The position numbers and the translations under genes were made by a program. 64,000 nt of DNA. It comes from Bacteroidota bacterium (GTDB lineage Bacteria; Bacteroidota; Bacteroidia; Bacteroidales; Bacteroidaceae). Below, piece by piece: positions 54,404-64,000 of this stretch (positions within the stretch are counted from its first letter, which is position 1; each line of letters opens with the position of its first letter). The notes beneath the pieces were generated by a model. It worked only from the letters and a program-made list of their open reading frames with translations. It was not told the DNA's origin and did not search any database. The DNA lies in the NCBI GenBank assembly GCA_023426145.1, contig JAFABG010000030.1:1-64000 (forward strand), in the 5' to 3' direction.

Positions 54404-56665
54404 TTATTTCTTAAGACCAATAGAGAGTATATCTAACTCACTACCGGCTTGGGGAAGATAGTTGTGCGTTTCTTCACTAGTATATATCGGACGAACCTGA
54501 TACATTTTTCCCTGCATGGCCTGATCCGTTGTAGTGAACACTCTTCCGGAATTCCAAAAATTACAATGGGAAATAGCCACCTTCTCCCAAGTAGCCTCAT
54601 CCAAACGGATTGTTGCTCCTCCGCGGCCACTACCATCAAAGTTGCAGCCTTCTACAGTGAGTACCTGTGCCCCAATCAAGCGCATCACACTTCCCCGTTC
54701 CTTATTGCAACAGTCCAGGAAATTACAATTTCTGATTGTAACATAGGGTCCGGCAGTGCTTTCATCACTTCCTCCTCTATAGATAGTAATAGGTAGCCCT
54801 AGTATGCGATAGAAAGCACAATTCTCAATCAACATATCATCGGCATTGTACCGACCCATATCATCTTTCTCAGCAGCATAGTTTATGGCATCACCGGATA
54901 GGTCACGAAACAGACAGTTTCTGATCGTTACGCTTTTCGCAAAGGTGGCTTTAGTCCCTTTTATCGCAAAGAAACCTCCTCCTTCAAAGTGCAGAAACTC
55001 ACAACCATCAACAGTTAGCGTATATGGTTGAATACGATCAACTGCCGTAGCAATTCCTGCTTTTGCTAAGGCCTTTCCCGGGGTAAGCACACCATCAAAT
55101 CGAATATTTTCAATACTCAACTCTCCACCATCCGCCAGAGTCACCATGTTGTCCGAACGGTCACCGTCAAAAACAACAAGAGGTTTTTGTTTCTGATCAG
55201 AGGCTCTAATAATCAAGGGCCTATCGATAACCATAGCACTTTGAAGAGGATATCGCCCTGGTGCCAGACACAATATGCTACCAACTGGTACCTTTTGAAC
55301 GACTTCAGAAAGATTCATTTCAGGAGTCACCGGATATTCTTTTGCCACCGGTGGTGTCAATTGAACCACGTGATTGCGATACCATGACGCACCTTTATCT
55401 TTGCGAATATCTGCATCGGAAGGTAGAGAAGGTATCTTCAAGGATTCCGACGTGAATCCCTGAGCAGAATAAGCTTTGCCCAAGTCCACTTTATTACCTT
55501 TAAAGTGGATACCCGACACATCATCCACAGCTATATAAGGTGCATCCAGCGTTTTATTTATAATGACGTTATCCGCAAAAGTCACCTCTTTAGGAACAAG
55601 AGTACGCTCCATATCTTTGCCCGTACCGAACTCAATATTTGAACAATTGATCATCGTGTTACGAGAAATAGTAACGTCAACTACCTGGCAATACCGATTG
55701 GGTAGTGAATTAGGTACCGCATCCATAACTCCTAAAGCAGAGAAAAATCGAGTTCCAGCCAAGCCAACCATGGTGTTCTCGTAAATGTGATGCCCTGCAT
55801 TGACCACACGGATGCCTCCTGTATTGCGAAGCCCGTTACCTATGAAGAGATTATTATTCACGGTGTTACGATCGCCGTGCCGCAAAGCAACAACTCCTTC
55901 GCATTCCAACAAGACATTGTTTCGAATGCTATTATCGCAAGACTTTATAGAGATCACTTCTACTTCACCCGAACAACGTTCGAATAGATTATGCTCAATA
56001 ATTGTATTTGAAGATTTATAGGCCTGTTGAGACGTTCCTACGCGTATGGTCTCCGCACCATTCGAACCATATACAGGTCTTTCTCCAAAATAGTTATGAT
56101 CAATTTGATGGTAATTTTCCAGGCAACGCTCATCGTTAAGGATGACTGTTAAAGTCACCCCTAAGTTAAGCTTCCCCATCAAAGAGCAATGATCCACCCG
56201 GTTGTATCGGCCATAAAGCAGAATGTAACTATTCGCTTGATCTCTCCGGGAAGGATTAAAGTCTTCAATCACACAATTCGTCAATCGACAGTGATTGGCC
56301 AATGCTTCTCCATTGCGAAATTCCACAACAGACCCTTTAGTAGCGTGTCCATGAGAAAAATATAATCCACCAACCGACAACCACTCTCCTGCCATACGCA
56401 AGGTGGAACTCCCTCCTATTTTTACCTTTCCCGGATTCAGCGCCTCCACAATTACAGGAGCTGATTCTGTTCCATTAGCTACCCATTTCAACTGTACATC
56501 ATCATATTGCCCGTCCTTGATATAAATCCGGTCCCCAGGCTGAGCCATGCTCAGACAAGAGGCGACTTCGGAAAGCGCGACTTCATAGCGTTTCGCAAAA
56601 GAAGTCAAGGGAAGTCCGATGAGTAAGCAAATCATGAGCGACTTATAGATCTTTCGTGTTGCCAT
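54404..56665 (-). CDS. Alginate lyase family PL6 (two parallel beta-helices)
   Basis: The 753-residue protein has a signal peptide (LPLTSFA). Its N-terminal half is a chondroitinase-B-like beta-helix with the catalytic pair Lys241 (VISIKSCDN) and Arg262 (VALRHGDRN), 21 residues apart exactly as K220/R241 in AlyGC. A second beta-helix follows from about residue 440. The two-helix architecture is that of exolytic or poly-G/poly-MG-active PL6 enzymes. It overlaps the upstream binding-protein gene by one base. Confidence 0.92.
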   Translation of the reverse strand: MATRKIYKSLMICLLIGLPLTSFAKRYEVALSEVASCLSMAQPGDRIYIKDGQYDDVQLKWVANGTESAPVIVEALNPGKVKIGGSSTLRMAGEWLSVGGLYFSHGHATKGSVVEFRNGEALANHCRLTNCVIEDFNPSRRDQANSYILLYGRYNRVDHCSLMGKLNLGVTLTVILNDERCLENYHQIDHNYFGERPVYGSNGAETIRVGTSQQAYKSSNTIIEHNLFERCSGEVEVISIKSCDNSIRNNVLLECEGVVALRHGDRNTVNNNLFIGNGLRNTGGIRVVNAGHHIYENTMVGLAGTRFFSALGVMDAVPNSLPNRYCQVVDVTISRNTMINCSNIEFGTGKDMERTLVPKEVTFADNVIINKTLDAPYIAVDDVSGIHFKGNKVDLGKAYSAQGFTSESLKIPSLPSDADIRKDKGASWYRNHVVQLTPPVAKEYPVTPEMNLSEVVQKVPVGSILCLAPGRYPLQSAMVIDRPLIIRASDQKQKPLVVFDGDRSDNMVTLADGGELSIENIRFDGVLTPGKALAKAGIATAVDRIQPYTLTVDGCEFLHFEGGGFFAIKGTKATFAKSVTIRNCLFRDLSGDAINYAAEKDDMGRYNADDMLIENCAFYRILGLPITIYRGGSDESTAGPYVTIRNCNFLDCCNKERGSVMRLIGAQVLTVEGCNFDGSGRGGATIRLDEATWEKVAISHCNFWNSGRVFTTTDQAMQGKMYQVRPIYTSEETHNYLPQAGSELDILSIGLKK

Positions 56666-58365
56666 TACTTATTTAATTTTGAGTAATCGTAATCCTTCTT
56701 CTGCCAATACATATCAAACTCGATAGAACTGGATGAAGGAGCATTCGTGTTATTATACATTTTAAAATCAACGGTTTTGATATGCAACAAGCCAATGCGT
56801 TTTACGTTATCAGCAACATTAGATGCCGAACCGTTCACATTATAATATAGGACAAGTAAAAATGCATCAACATTAACCTTAGCCTCTGTCCCTACTTCCC
56901 AAATACCCGAAGCCCATACGTCTGTATTCAGTGAGGATTTCATACTAGCGATACTAAGTCCCCGACAAGTTTTAGCTTCCACGTCAATTGGGAATGTCGT
57001 TTCATCAATGCTATTCAAAGTTCCACTCTTCACCTCTTCTATTAGCGTATTATAGCCGGATTTTGAAGGATCTAAGTATAGGAAGGTCAACACGGGCGTA
57101 CCATAGCAACTTGCATTGACTCCGGGCACTCGATTTGAATCGGCAGAGTTGTTGACCATATAGAAGTTCTTTAATTGCCCGCTTGAACCTGCCGGACTAT
57201 TGATTTGCAGTGTTCCGGCATTGGCACCTGAAAAGAAGAAGTAAGGATTGACCGAATTATATTCGCTTTCTGATACCGCAGGCGTATTATAGGTTGAACA
57301 AGTAGCGGCTAAGTATGTGTAAGAGATCGGATCAACTTGTTCTCTCCAAACAGCATTCGCATACGAAAGTCCGGTTGCAGGAGAGAAGAATGAAGTGAGT
57401 TCTTCCACATCACGTCCCTGCGCATAGACCTTCTTATTCGCCCAGAAATAAATTAAAGGAACTTTCACAACGAAGGCATCAGTCAGCGTATGTACTTCTC
57501 GACCGTCAAAATAAGAGATTTTCAGCGCTAAGTTATTGTCTCCATCTACATAGTTTTCAGAAGAAGGTACGGCAAACCTCAATTCATTCTCCGTTTGAAG
57601 CGTGATGCTACAGGTCATAGTATCTAACAGCACTTTATCAATCTTATTTAAGAAAGTGCCACTCAGCACAATGATGTCCCCCACTTCGGCCGGAGTAAAA
57701 GTTGAAGTAGCTACGGAAGGTTCATAACGTGCCACACTCAGCTTTGGAGCAGTTTCAAAAGAAGTTTCCACTTCTGCAGTCCCATCAAAATATCGAAATG
57801 TAAGTGCTGCTTTATCGGCCTCTACATAAGGAATCTTCACCAAGATCTCATTCTCACTTTGTGATAGTATAGTGGCTTCGTTGCCGGTGGTAAAGCCTTC
57901 GGCTGTAAACAACACCGCACTAACCACATTCAGATGAGTGCCCGAAAGCAACAATTTATTCCCCATCTCAACCTCGGCAGGGATACCCGTAGAAGCAACA
58001 ACAGGGGCAGGATATACGACCGTAAATTCAGAAGCTGAAATTCCTTCGCCAACAGCGTTACTCAAGACGATCTTGCCACTCTTTGCATTGCCGGTCACTT
58101 TCAGCGATAAACGTTCATTCGATACTTTTTGAAGTATTTCTACCTTTTCACCTCCAAGAGTGGCACTGACGACATCATCCAAATGACTACCGGCAATTAT
58201 AATTTCACTTCCTACACTCCCGCTTTCGGGTGAGAAAGATAGAATTTCGGGTGCACTGAACACAACCTCTTTCATAGAGATGGAATCACAACTACTCCAA
58301 AAGAGGATACATGCCAATAACCATACCAAGTTCCATTGTCTATATTGTTTCATATTCTTTTTCAT
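56665..58365 (-). CDS. Surface glycan-binding lipoprotein with three IPT/TIG domains
   Basis: The 566-residue product has lipobox WSSC followed by three IPT/TIG Ig-like domains at about 38-118 (ILSFSPESGSVGSEIIIAG), 119-205 and 210-303. They serve as spacers between membrane and ligand site. The C-terminal 250 residues are an unrecognised beta-rich domain, which should bind alginate. This SusE-position protein lies 9 bp after susD, as expected in Bacteroides glycan loci. Confidence 0.85.
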   Translation of the reverse strand: MKKNMKQYRQWNLVWLLACILFWSSCDSISMKEVVFSAPEILSFSPESGSVGSEIIIAGSHLDDVVSATLGGEKVEILQKVSNERLSLKVTGNAKSGKIVLSNAVGEGISASEFTVVYPAPVVASTGIPAEVEMGNKLLLSGTHLNVVSAVLFTAEGFTTGNEATILSQSENEILVKIPYVEADKAALTFRYFDGTAEVETSFETAPKLSVARYEPSVATSTFTPAEVGDIIVLSGTFLNKIDKVLLDTMTCSITLQTENELRFAVPSSENYVDGDNNLALKISYFDGREVHTLTDAFVVKVPLIYFWANKKVYAQGRDVEELTSFFSPATGLSYANAVWREQVDPISYTYLAATCSTYNTPAVSESEYNSVNPYFFFSGANAGTLQINSPAGSSGQLKNFYMVNNSADSNRVPGVNASCYGTPVLTFLYLDPSKSGYNTLIEEVKSGTLNSIDETTFPIDVEAKTCRGLSIASMKSSLNTDVWASGIWEVGTEAKVNVDAFLLVLYYNVNGSASNVADNVKRIGLLHIKTVDFKMYNNTNAPSSSSIEFDMYWQKKDYDYSKLNK

Positions 58366-58374
58366 TTTAAGAGA

Positions 58375-59883
58375 TTAATAACCTGTGTTCTGTGCAATAT
58401 CCGGATTGATGTTGACTACACTCACCGGAATGGGCAGATAGGTTTGCCAATCGGCTAAATCGTTCACCGTGTAGATATATTCCGAATAGAACGGTTCACT
58501 TTTTAAATAGTTATTCACGGTTTGGGTAGCTGTACCCCATCGAAGCATATCAAACCATCGCTGATTTTCAAACGCTAGTTCAAGCCTTCGTTCATTGCGC
58601 ACAGCTTCTCTAAAATCATAACGATTCGAAAGATCGGCCAAAGTATAGGTGGGAACACCGGCACGTTCACTGATCATATTCAAGTATTTCAGATTATCGG
58701 CTGATGGACCTGAGATTTCATTAGTCAGCTCGGCATAGAGCAAGGCAATATCTCCTACTCGGATAATTGGCCAGTCACTCTCTCCATCATATTGCGTGGT
58801 AACAGGGTTCGTATATTTCTTGCAATAACGGCTTTCAACCCATTCTTTCGTTGTCGAATTATAATATTGCTGAGCAATGTTGACATTTAACCGTTGATCA
58901 TCAGTCCCTCTAAGCTCATAAGCAGCAATTAGATTATCGCTCGGGGTGTTATAGCCAGAAGAGGTTCCTAATATGACATTGGCACCGTTATTGACCGGAG
59001 CAAATAGATTTCCGAAAGGAGAACCCAATCCCATACTACCGGAAAGATAGCGAGCGGCGAAAATTATTTCTTTGTTCATCTCATTCGTTATATCAAAGAT
59101 TTTAGTGTAGGGCACTAAATCAGCTCCACTTTGTGGATTGCCCACAGCTGTACTCTCAAGCACTTCCTTACATAATTGTGCTGCACGCGCATATCGTTCT
59201 TCTCCCGATTTATAATGCGTAGCATACACCTTAGCTAATAAAGCTTTTGCAGCATTCCTATCTGCACGCCCTTTATCAGCATCTGCCATCTGTTCGGGTA
59301 GCATCTCATTGGTGATTATTTTTTCCAAATCGCCTTCAATCAGGGCATACACCTCTTCTACAGTAGAACGTTGCATGTTACGAGCCACATCCGAAGGCAC
59401 TTTTGAAGTCACAATAAACACAGGACCCCACAGGCGAACCAAATTAAAATATTCTAGAGAACGGAGAAATAAAGCTTCTCCCTCGTATTGGTTTCGAAGC
59501 GTTTCATCCTCGATGACATCAAGATAAGAAATCACATTATTGACACGTGCAATAGTGACGTAACACGAATTCCAATAGTCTTCCACCCATTGATGTTCAG
59601 CTACAATTGTACCTTGATCGAGCTGTTCTATCAATTTGGTTGAGCTAGCCGTAGAACCCGTAGCATACATTCGTCCATTATCGGAACGTAGCTCAGTCAT
59701 GGCCCATTCATAATACATCACGTTATGAAGAGAACTATAACATCCCAGAACTAGATTATTCACCGAAGAAGCATCTTTCACATATTCATCTACAGCCACT
59801 TCAGAGTAGGGATACTTGTCCAAATCACAAGACGCAAACAGTAAAGTCACCAATAGTAGTCCTATATAATATACCTTTTTCAT
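58375..59883 (-). CDS. SusD-family glycan-binding lipoprotein (alginate)
   Basis: The 502-residue protein has lipobox LLFASC and the RagB/SusD tetratricopeptide-like fold: ALFLRSLEYFNLVRLWGPV near residue 140, RADRNAAKALLAKVYATHY and the C-terminal NERRLELAFENQRWFDMLRWG. It pairs with the SusC transporter to capture oligosaccharides at the outer membrane. It lies 13 bp after susC. Confidence 0.95.
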   Translation of the reverse strand: MKKVYYIGLLLVTLLFASCDLDKYPYSEVAVDEYVKDASSVNNLVLGCYSSLHNVMYYEWAMTELRSDNGRMYATGSTASSTKLIEQLDQGTIVAEHQWVEDYWNSCYVTIARVNNVISYLDVIEDETLRNQYEGEALFLRSLEYFNLVRLWGPVFIVTSKVPSDVARNMQRSTVEEVYALIEGDLEKIITNEMLPEQMADADKGRADRNAAKALLAKVYATHYKSGEERYARAAQLCKEVLESTAVGNPQSGADLVPYTKIFDITNEMNKEIIFAARYLSGSMGLGSPFGNLFAPVNNGANVILGTSSGYNTPSDNLIAAYELRGTDDQRLNVNIAQQYYNSTTKEWVESRYCKKYTNPVTTQYDGESDWPIIRVGDIALLYAELTNEISGPSADNLKYLNMISERAGVPTYTLADLSNRYDFREAVRNERRLELAFENQRWFDMLRWGTATQTVNNYLKSEPFYSEYIYTVNDLADWQTYLPIPVSVVNINPDIAQNTGY

Positions 59884-59896
59884 CGCTTACTTACCA

Positions 59897-62800
59897 TTAA
59901 AAATTAATATCAAAACCTGCGGAAATTGTACTTGTCAAAGGAAATCCACCGCGCTGATATCCCGAAATCATAGAGCTTGAATATTTAGATGAAGTCACAC
60001 GAGACTCAGGGTTAATACCTTTATAGCTACTTCCCCATATATAGAGTAGGTTACTACCAGACACATAAAAGCGTACACCAGACAGTTTCATTTTACTCGC
60101 CATCGTGGCTGGGAGTGTATAACCCAATGTAACATTTCTTAAGCAAGCATAAGAAGCATCTTGCAAAGGATAATCGGTTAAAGCAATGTCATACCCCAAC
60201 TTCTGATAAGGAACTTTTCCATTGCCCGGATGCTCTGCACTTACCCAACGATCTTTGGTGTAAGCCTTATTCCATTTCACCGTTTCATTGTAATAGATGT
60301 CACCATTGTACACATCAATTCCTTGTACACCTTGAATCAAAAATGAAAAATCAAAATCCTTGAATTGGAAAGTGTTCGTAATTCCCCAAGTGAAATCGGG
60401 ATAAGGGTTGCCTAGAGGCACACGATCGTCAGGAGTCAAAGAGCCGTCTTTATTGGTATCCACAATACGTAATCCACCAGGCACATCATTAGCAAAATGA
60501 GGATTGGCATTGATTTCTTCCACACTATTCCACACCCCACTTGTCTTGTAACCGTAGAACTGAATCAACGGTGAGCCAACTTTAGCTATGTAACATTCAC
60601 TTCGCTCGCCTTGGTTAATGACTTGTTGTTCGCCACCCAATTCCATCAGTTTATTACGTGATAAAGAAAAATTGAGATTGGTGCTCCAAGAAAACTTGCG
60701 ATTTTTAAAATTGTAGGTGTCGAGCTGTATTTCTACACCGGAGTTACGTACCTTTCCTATATTGTTCCAATAGTAACTATAGCCGGTAAACGACTGCGTG
60801 GGTTGTTCGAACAATAAAGCACGAGTGATAGAGTAATAGGCGTCTACAGATAGATTAATCCGGTTTTTGAATAATCCTAAATCTAACCCATAGTTGAACT
60901 CATCCGTTTTTTCCCAGGTGATGTGAGAGTTGGCCAATGAAGAGGAGATATTTGCCGAGCCATTCACCAATTGTCCATTACCGGTACCCGTCACATAGTT
61001 GGCACTATTCAGTACTTCGAGAGCAGCATCATAGCTGATACGATTATTTCCTGTAACACCATACGAAGCTCTAAACTTCAAATTAGAAATAGACTTGAAA
61101 TTTTTCATGAACTTCTCTTCACTGACACGCCAACCTAAAGAGGCCGAAGGAAACCATGCATTTCGGTTACCTTTGGAAAATAAAGAAGAACGATCCAAAC
61201 GCAAAGATGTAGACAAAAGATAGCGACCTAAATAGTTGTAATTGATACGCCCTAAATAAGACTCTAGTACCACATCCGGATAGCGGAATGTACCAGTTCC
61301 ATCATTATTCCCGTTTCCCTTACTTGCCAAAGAATAGACAGTAGCTGCATTCAGTGTATGAACATCATCGGTAGCAAAACCAGTGGCGGTCATAGCCACC
61401 CGCTGATCTCTCGTTGATTCAACAGTGTAGCCCAGCAAAACATCCATACTATGCGCTTTACCCTTACCAAAATCAAGATGATAGTTCAATGTGTTTTCGC
61501 TCAATAGATCGACGTAAAGTTTGCTAAAATAGGTGGCTCTACTTTCTTCTTTATCTTTAGTAGCATTCTTGTTTCCATAGTAATAAGAAGGACTGAAGCG
61601 TACATTTAAGCCATTAGACGTTTTAAACTGTAGACCTTTACAAATATTAATCGTTAAATACATACTTGCTAAGCCTTGCATAGATTCACCCCAACGGGAT
61701 GTATTTGCCATTACACTACGAGGATTATTATTGGCTGAAGAAAAAGGAGATGATTTCTCCATTGTGGGGTTTCCTTCAGCATCCAGTCTACCAGTTGGCG
61801 TTTCAATATTATTAAAATGGCTTCCTCTTGCAAATCCGGTATAACCTGTCAATTCGGTACTATATGCATTGTGATAGACGGGAAGGAAAGAAGGGGTACG
61901 ATAGAAATCAATAAAATTATTCTTCGGCCGTTCGGTCTTGGTGTAAGTACCCGATAAATTAACGCCTATGCTCACTAGATTAGATAATTTAGCATCTACT
62001 TTCGAACGAAAATTGAGTTTATCCAGGGAGTTTTGTAGCATCACTCCCTCGTCTTTGGTATAAGCTGCAGAAATATAATATTTTGTATCTTTACGTCCGC
62101 CGGATACACTCATCTGTACATTCGTAATACCAGCTAAATCACGTAAACCTTCTTTTTGCCAATCGGTAGTACCCATCTGACTTTCCAGATAAGCTGCACC
62201 GCGAGCTGCTGAAGGAACTGACGGTCCACCTAGTTCAGCCTCTTCTGTAAGTAGATTAAGCCATTCGGATGAAGTCATCATATCATGTAATTGGTAGGCA
62301 TATTTAAAACCTTGATAGAACTTAAATGAATATTTTGGTTTATCAGGAGTACCACTTTTCGTAGTGACCATAATAACTCCATTGGCAGCACGCGAACCGT
62401 AGATCGCTGCAGAAGCCGCATCTTTCAAGATTTCAATAGATTTCACATCGGAAGCGTTTATCGACGAAAGTCCACCTGATACCGGGAATCCATCGATAAT
62501 AACCAAAGGCTCACTATCAGCAGAAATGGATCCTGTGCCACGCACTCGAATGGAAGGCGTTACACCAACCTCCGAGGTTTCATTGGCAACGGTAAGTCCA
62601 CTCATAGATCCTTGTAAGGCAGTAGTCACATCACTTACTGGAGCATTAATTAAAGCCTGTCCATCAAGTTTTGAGATCGAACCTGTTAAATGTGATTTAG
62701 CTTGTGTACCATAACCAATCACCACAACATCATCCAACAGTTTAGAATCCTCTTCCAGCGTCACATTCACCACAGTGCGTTTACCAACAGCCTCAGCTCT

Positions 62801-63052
62801 ATCCATGTAACCGATATACGAATAAACCAAAATTGTTTTTGAATTTGGAACCTTGATGGAGTATTTACCTTCAGCATTTGTCACAGTACCTGTTGGAACA
62901 GTAGCGTCCTTGATCATGACTGAAGCTCCAATCAATGGCCCCTGTGCATCGATCACCTGACCCGTAATTACATGCTGAGAATAAACGTTTAATGCTCCAC
63001 CTAACAACAAGAGTAGCAATACAACTTTTTTAAAATACAGAAGTTTGTTCAT
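59897..63052 (-). CDS. SusC-family TonB-dependent oligosaccharide transporter (alginate)
   Basis: This 1051-residue protein has a signal peptide (ALNVYSQ) and a carboxypeptidase-regulatory domain (HVITGQVIDAQGPLIGASV). The TonB-box region has LLDDVVVIGYGTQAKSHLTG and the plug has IRVRGTGSISADSEPLVIID and AASAAIYGSRAANGVIMVTT, all diagnostic of SusC. The barrel ends in STISAGFDINF. It imports alginate oligosaccharides with the SusD lipoprotein. It is the first gene of the operon, with its promoter at 63077-63084 next to the double operator. Confidence 0.96.
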   Translation of the reverse strand: MNKLLYFKKVVLLLLLLGGALNVYSQHVITGQVIDAQGPLIGASVMIKDATVPTGTVTNAEGKYSIKVPNSKTILVYSYIGYMDRAEAVGKRTVVNVTLEEDSKLLDDVVVIGYGTQAKSHLTGSISKLDGQALINAPVSDVTTALQGSMSGLTVANETSEVGVTPSIRVRGTGSISADSEPLVIIDGFPVSGGLSSINASDVKSIEILKDAASAAIYGSRAANGVIMVTTKSGTPDKPKYSFKFYQGFKYAYQLHDMMTSSEWLNLLTEEAELGGPSVPSAARGAAYLESQMGTTDWQKEGLRDLAGITNVQMSVSGGRKDTKYYISAAYTKDEGVMLQNSLDKLNFRSKVDAKLSNLVSIGVNLSGTYTKTERPKNNFIDFYRTPSFLPVYHNAYSTELTGYTGFARGSHFNNIETPTGRLDAEGNPTMEKSSPFSSANNNPRSVMANTSRWGESMQGLASMYLTINICKGLQFKTSNGLNVRFSPSYYYGNKNATKDKEESRATYFSKLYVDLLSENTLNYHLDFGKGKAHSMDVLLGYTVESTRDQRVAMTATGFATDDVHTLNAATVYSLASKGNGNNDGTGTFRYPDVVLESYLGRINYNYLGRYLLSTSLRLDRSSLFSKGNRNAWFPSASLGWRVSEEKFMKNFKSISNLKFRASYGVTGNNRISYDAALEVLNSANYVTGTGNGQLVNGSANISSSLANSHITWEKTDEFNYGLDLGLFKNRINLSVDAYYSITRALLFEQPTQSFTGYSYYWNNIGKVRNSGVEIQLDTYNFKNRKFSWSTNLNFSLSRNKLMELGGEQQVINQGERSECYIAKVGSPLIQFYGYKTSGVWNSVEEINANPHFANDVPGGLRIVDTNKDGSLTPDDRVPLGNPYPDFTWGITNTFQFKDFDFSFLIQGVQGIDVYNGDIYYNETVKWNKAYTKDRWVSAEHPGNGKVPYQKLGYDIALTDYPLQDASYACLRNVTLGYTLPATMASKMKLSGVRFYVSGSNLLYIWGSSYKGINPESRVTSSKYSSSMISGYQRGGFPLTSTISAGFDINF

Positions 63053-63076
63053 AGATTAGCGTTTTAATTTCTGTGA

Positions 63077-63084
63077 CAAACGTA
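63077..63084 (-). promoter_or_regulatory. -7 promoter element of the alginate operon
   Basis: On the minus strand the sequence reads TACGTTTG, placing the transcript start near 63070, about 18 nt before the susC ATG. The palindromic operator lies immediately upstream, over the -33 region. Confidence 0.7.
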
Positions 63085-63092
63085 AGGATTAA

Positions 63093-63124
63093 AATTGGTA
63101 AACCAAAATTTTGGTCTACCAATT
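63093..63124. promoter_or_regulatory. Double TTGGTnnACCAA operator between susC and gntR
   Basis: TTGGTAAACCAA (63095-63106) and TTGGTCTACCAA (63111-63122) form a 32-bp near-perfect palindrome. The half-sites resemble those of FadR-subfamily regulators of uronate genes (ExuR/UxuR/KdgR-like). A repressor bound here would cover the -33 region of the susC promoter. Confidence 0.8.
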
Positions 63125-63292
63125 ATCTTTTATTAACAAATACATGTAATATGCTTATTTATAACATATTACGCGTACATTATTATAAAAGGGGTAAAGA
63201 ATATTTTTCGCCGAAAGCTTTAATGTAAAAGATAATATTCGTACTTTTACACCCGAATTGAGAAAGAAAACATTTTAAAACAGTTGTATCTT

Positions 63293-64000
63293 ATGAAAGA
63301 CGAAGTAAATTCGCAACCAGTTAAACTTGTAATTGAACATCTAAAGAAACAAATTGCTGATCGACAGATTCTACCTGGCGAACGTCTACCGTCTGAACGA
63401 AAGTTGTCTGAACTACTAAACGTTAGTCGATCACATGTTCGTGAAGCCTTACAAAAAATGGAGCTTTACGGCATTGTAAAGACTTATCCTCAAAGTGGAA
63501 CAGTCGTTTCTGAGTTTTCAAAAGATCAGTTGGATACAATGATCACAGACGCACTGAAGATAAGTAGATATGACTTCTCCAGCCTAGTCTATGTCCGTGT
63601 ATTATTAGAAATTGAGATTTGTAAGCTCTGCGCATTAAACCGTACGGAAGAGGATTTAATAAACATAGAAAAGACGTTAATGGAACTCGAAGAAAAGTTT
63701 GATACGGATCTTCGCGTTGAAAAAGATTTTGCTTTTCATCAAGCCATAGCGCAAGGAGGTCACAACCCAGTGATTAGTTCACTCCTACTCATTATAACTC
63801 CCGACATATTAAAATATTATCAAAAATATAAGGTCTGCGCTGTACCACAAAAAACAGTGCATGCCGAACATAGAGAAATCTTGCAAAAAATAAAGAACAG
63901 AGATCCCGAAGGTATGAAAGAACTGGTGCTTCGACATTTATCTAATCTTATCGATTTTTCAAAAATGTCGCCCAATGAAAATATTCCAGAATTTGAATAT
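63293..64000 (+). CDS. FadR-subfamily GntR regulator (partial at window end)
   Basis: 236 codons are open to the last base with no stop, so the gene runs past the window. It starts MKDEVNSQPVKLVIEHLKKQ. The winged HTH is LPSERKLSELLNVSRSHVRE followed by ALQKMELYGIVKTYPQSGTV (about 32-70). The C-terminal FCD-like helical domain has the metal-type motif FHQAIAQGGHNP and VHAEHREILQKI. Such regulators release DNA on binding DEH, KDG or other uronate metabolites. It is divergent from susC and probably represses the operon through the palindrome at 63093-63124. Confidence 0.9.
   Translation, partial: MKDEVNSQPVKLVIEHLKKQIADRQILPGERLPSERKLSELLNVSRSHVREALQKMELYGIVKTYPQSGTVVSEFSKDQLDTMITDALKISRYDFSSLVYVRVLLEIEICKLCALNRTEEDLINIEKTLMELEEKFDTDLRVEKDFAFHQAIAQGGHNPVISSLLLIITPDILKYYQKYKVCAVPQKTVHAEHREILQKIKNRDPEGMKELVLRHLSNLIDFSKMSPNENIPEFEY

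Overview
The window is chromosomal DNA of a gut-type Bacteroides (or a close Bacteroidales relative). The evidence is the paired SusC/SusD outer-membrane genes, many lipoproteins with a Cys lipobox, repeated Bacteroidetes-type -7 promoter elements (TAnnTTTG), the AT-rich composition and a tyrosine recombinase of the kind found in Bacteroides mobile elements. Species cannot be fixed from the sequence alone.

Layout. 1-122 is the right end of an IS21-like element. 535-9075 is the distal part of a surface or exopolysaccharide cluster (five glycosyltransferases, a Wzx-type flippase, a lipoprotein with a possible deacetylase signature), all on the + strand and preceded by a hairpin and 22-bp tandem repeats. 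9129-12952 holds a four-PAS hybrid histidine kinase and a membrane-anchored endonuclease/exonuclease/phosphatase-family protein. 13085-17309 (-) is a TonB-dependent receptor paired with a surface lipoprotein carrying two related C-terminal jelly-roll domains. 17537-19225 (-) is ettA. tRNA-Lys(UUU) follows at 19348-19420.

19409-25482 is a 6.06-kb integrated element in the 3' end of that tRNA. It has 13-bp direct repeats, an integrase, a VapE-like NTPase with a small helix-turn-helix gene, and a cargo of an HNH protein, a small lipoprotein and an agmatine-deiminase-like enzyme. Repeated TGTGTTACC motifs lie just inside both ends. The plan resembles a phage satellite or small integrative element.

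25573-36924 is a patchy accessory region: an outer-membrane barrel gene broken by one in-frame TGA, an AraC regulator with a DinB-fold protein, a truncated acetyltransferase, a lone 1352-residue NACHT/STAND NTPase (candidate anti-phage gene), about 1.5 kb of decayed mobile-element coding sequence, and an EFR1-type flavodoxin/ferredoxin protein. 36999-40603 (-) is a run of four unrecognised lipoproteins. 40728-43314 is a divergent metallophosphoesterase / membrane AraC-type regulator pair. 43376-47303 holds an Oar-like TonB receptor and an NAD(P)-binding protein.

47511-63052 (-) is a ten-gene alginate polysaccharide utilisation locus: SusC, SusD, a three-IPT surface glycan-binding lipoprotein, PL6 lyase, PL17 exolyase, a KdgF cupin, an MFS uronate transporter, a DehR-like reductase, an esterase and a further jelly-roll lyase-like lipoprotein. 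A divergent FadR-type GntR regulator starts at 63293 and runs to the window edge. Between it and susC lies a double TTGGTnnACCAA palindrome next to the susC promoter. The inferred pathway: alginate is bound and cut at the surface (PL6, SusCD, binding protein), oligomers are reduced to unsaturated monouronate by PL17, KdgF helps convert this to DEH, and the SDR reduces DEH to KDG. KDG kinase and KDPG aldolase are not in the window.
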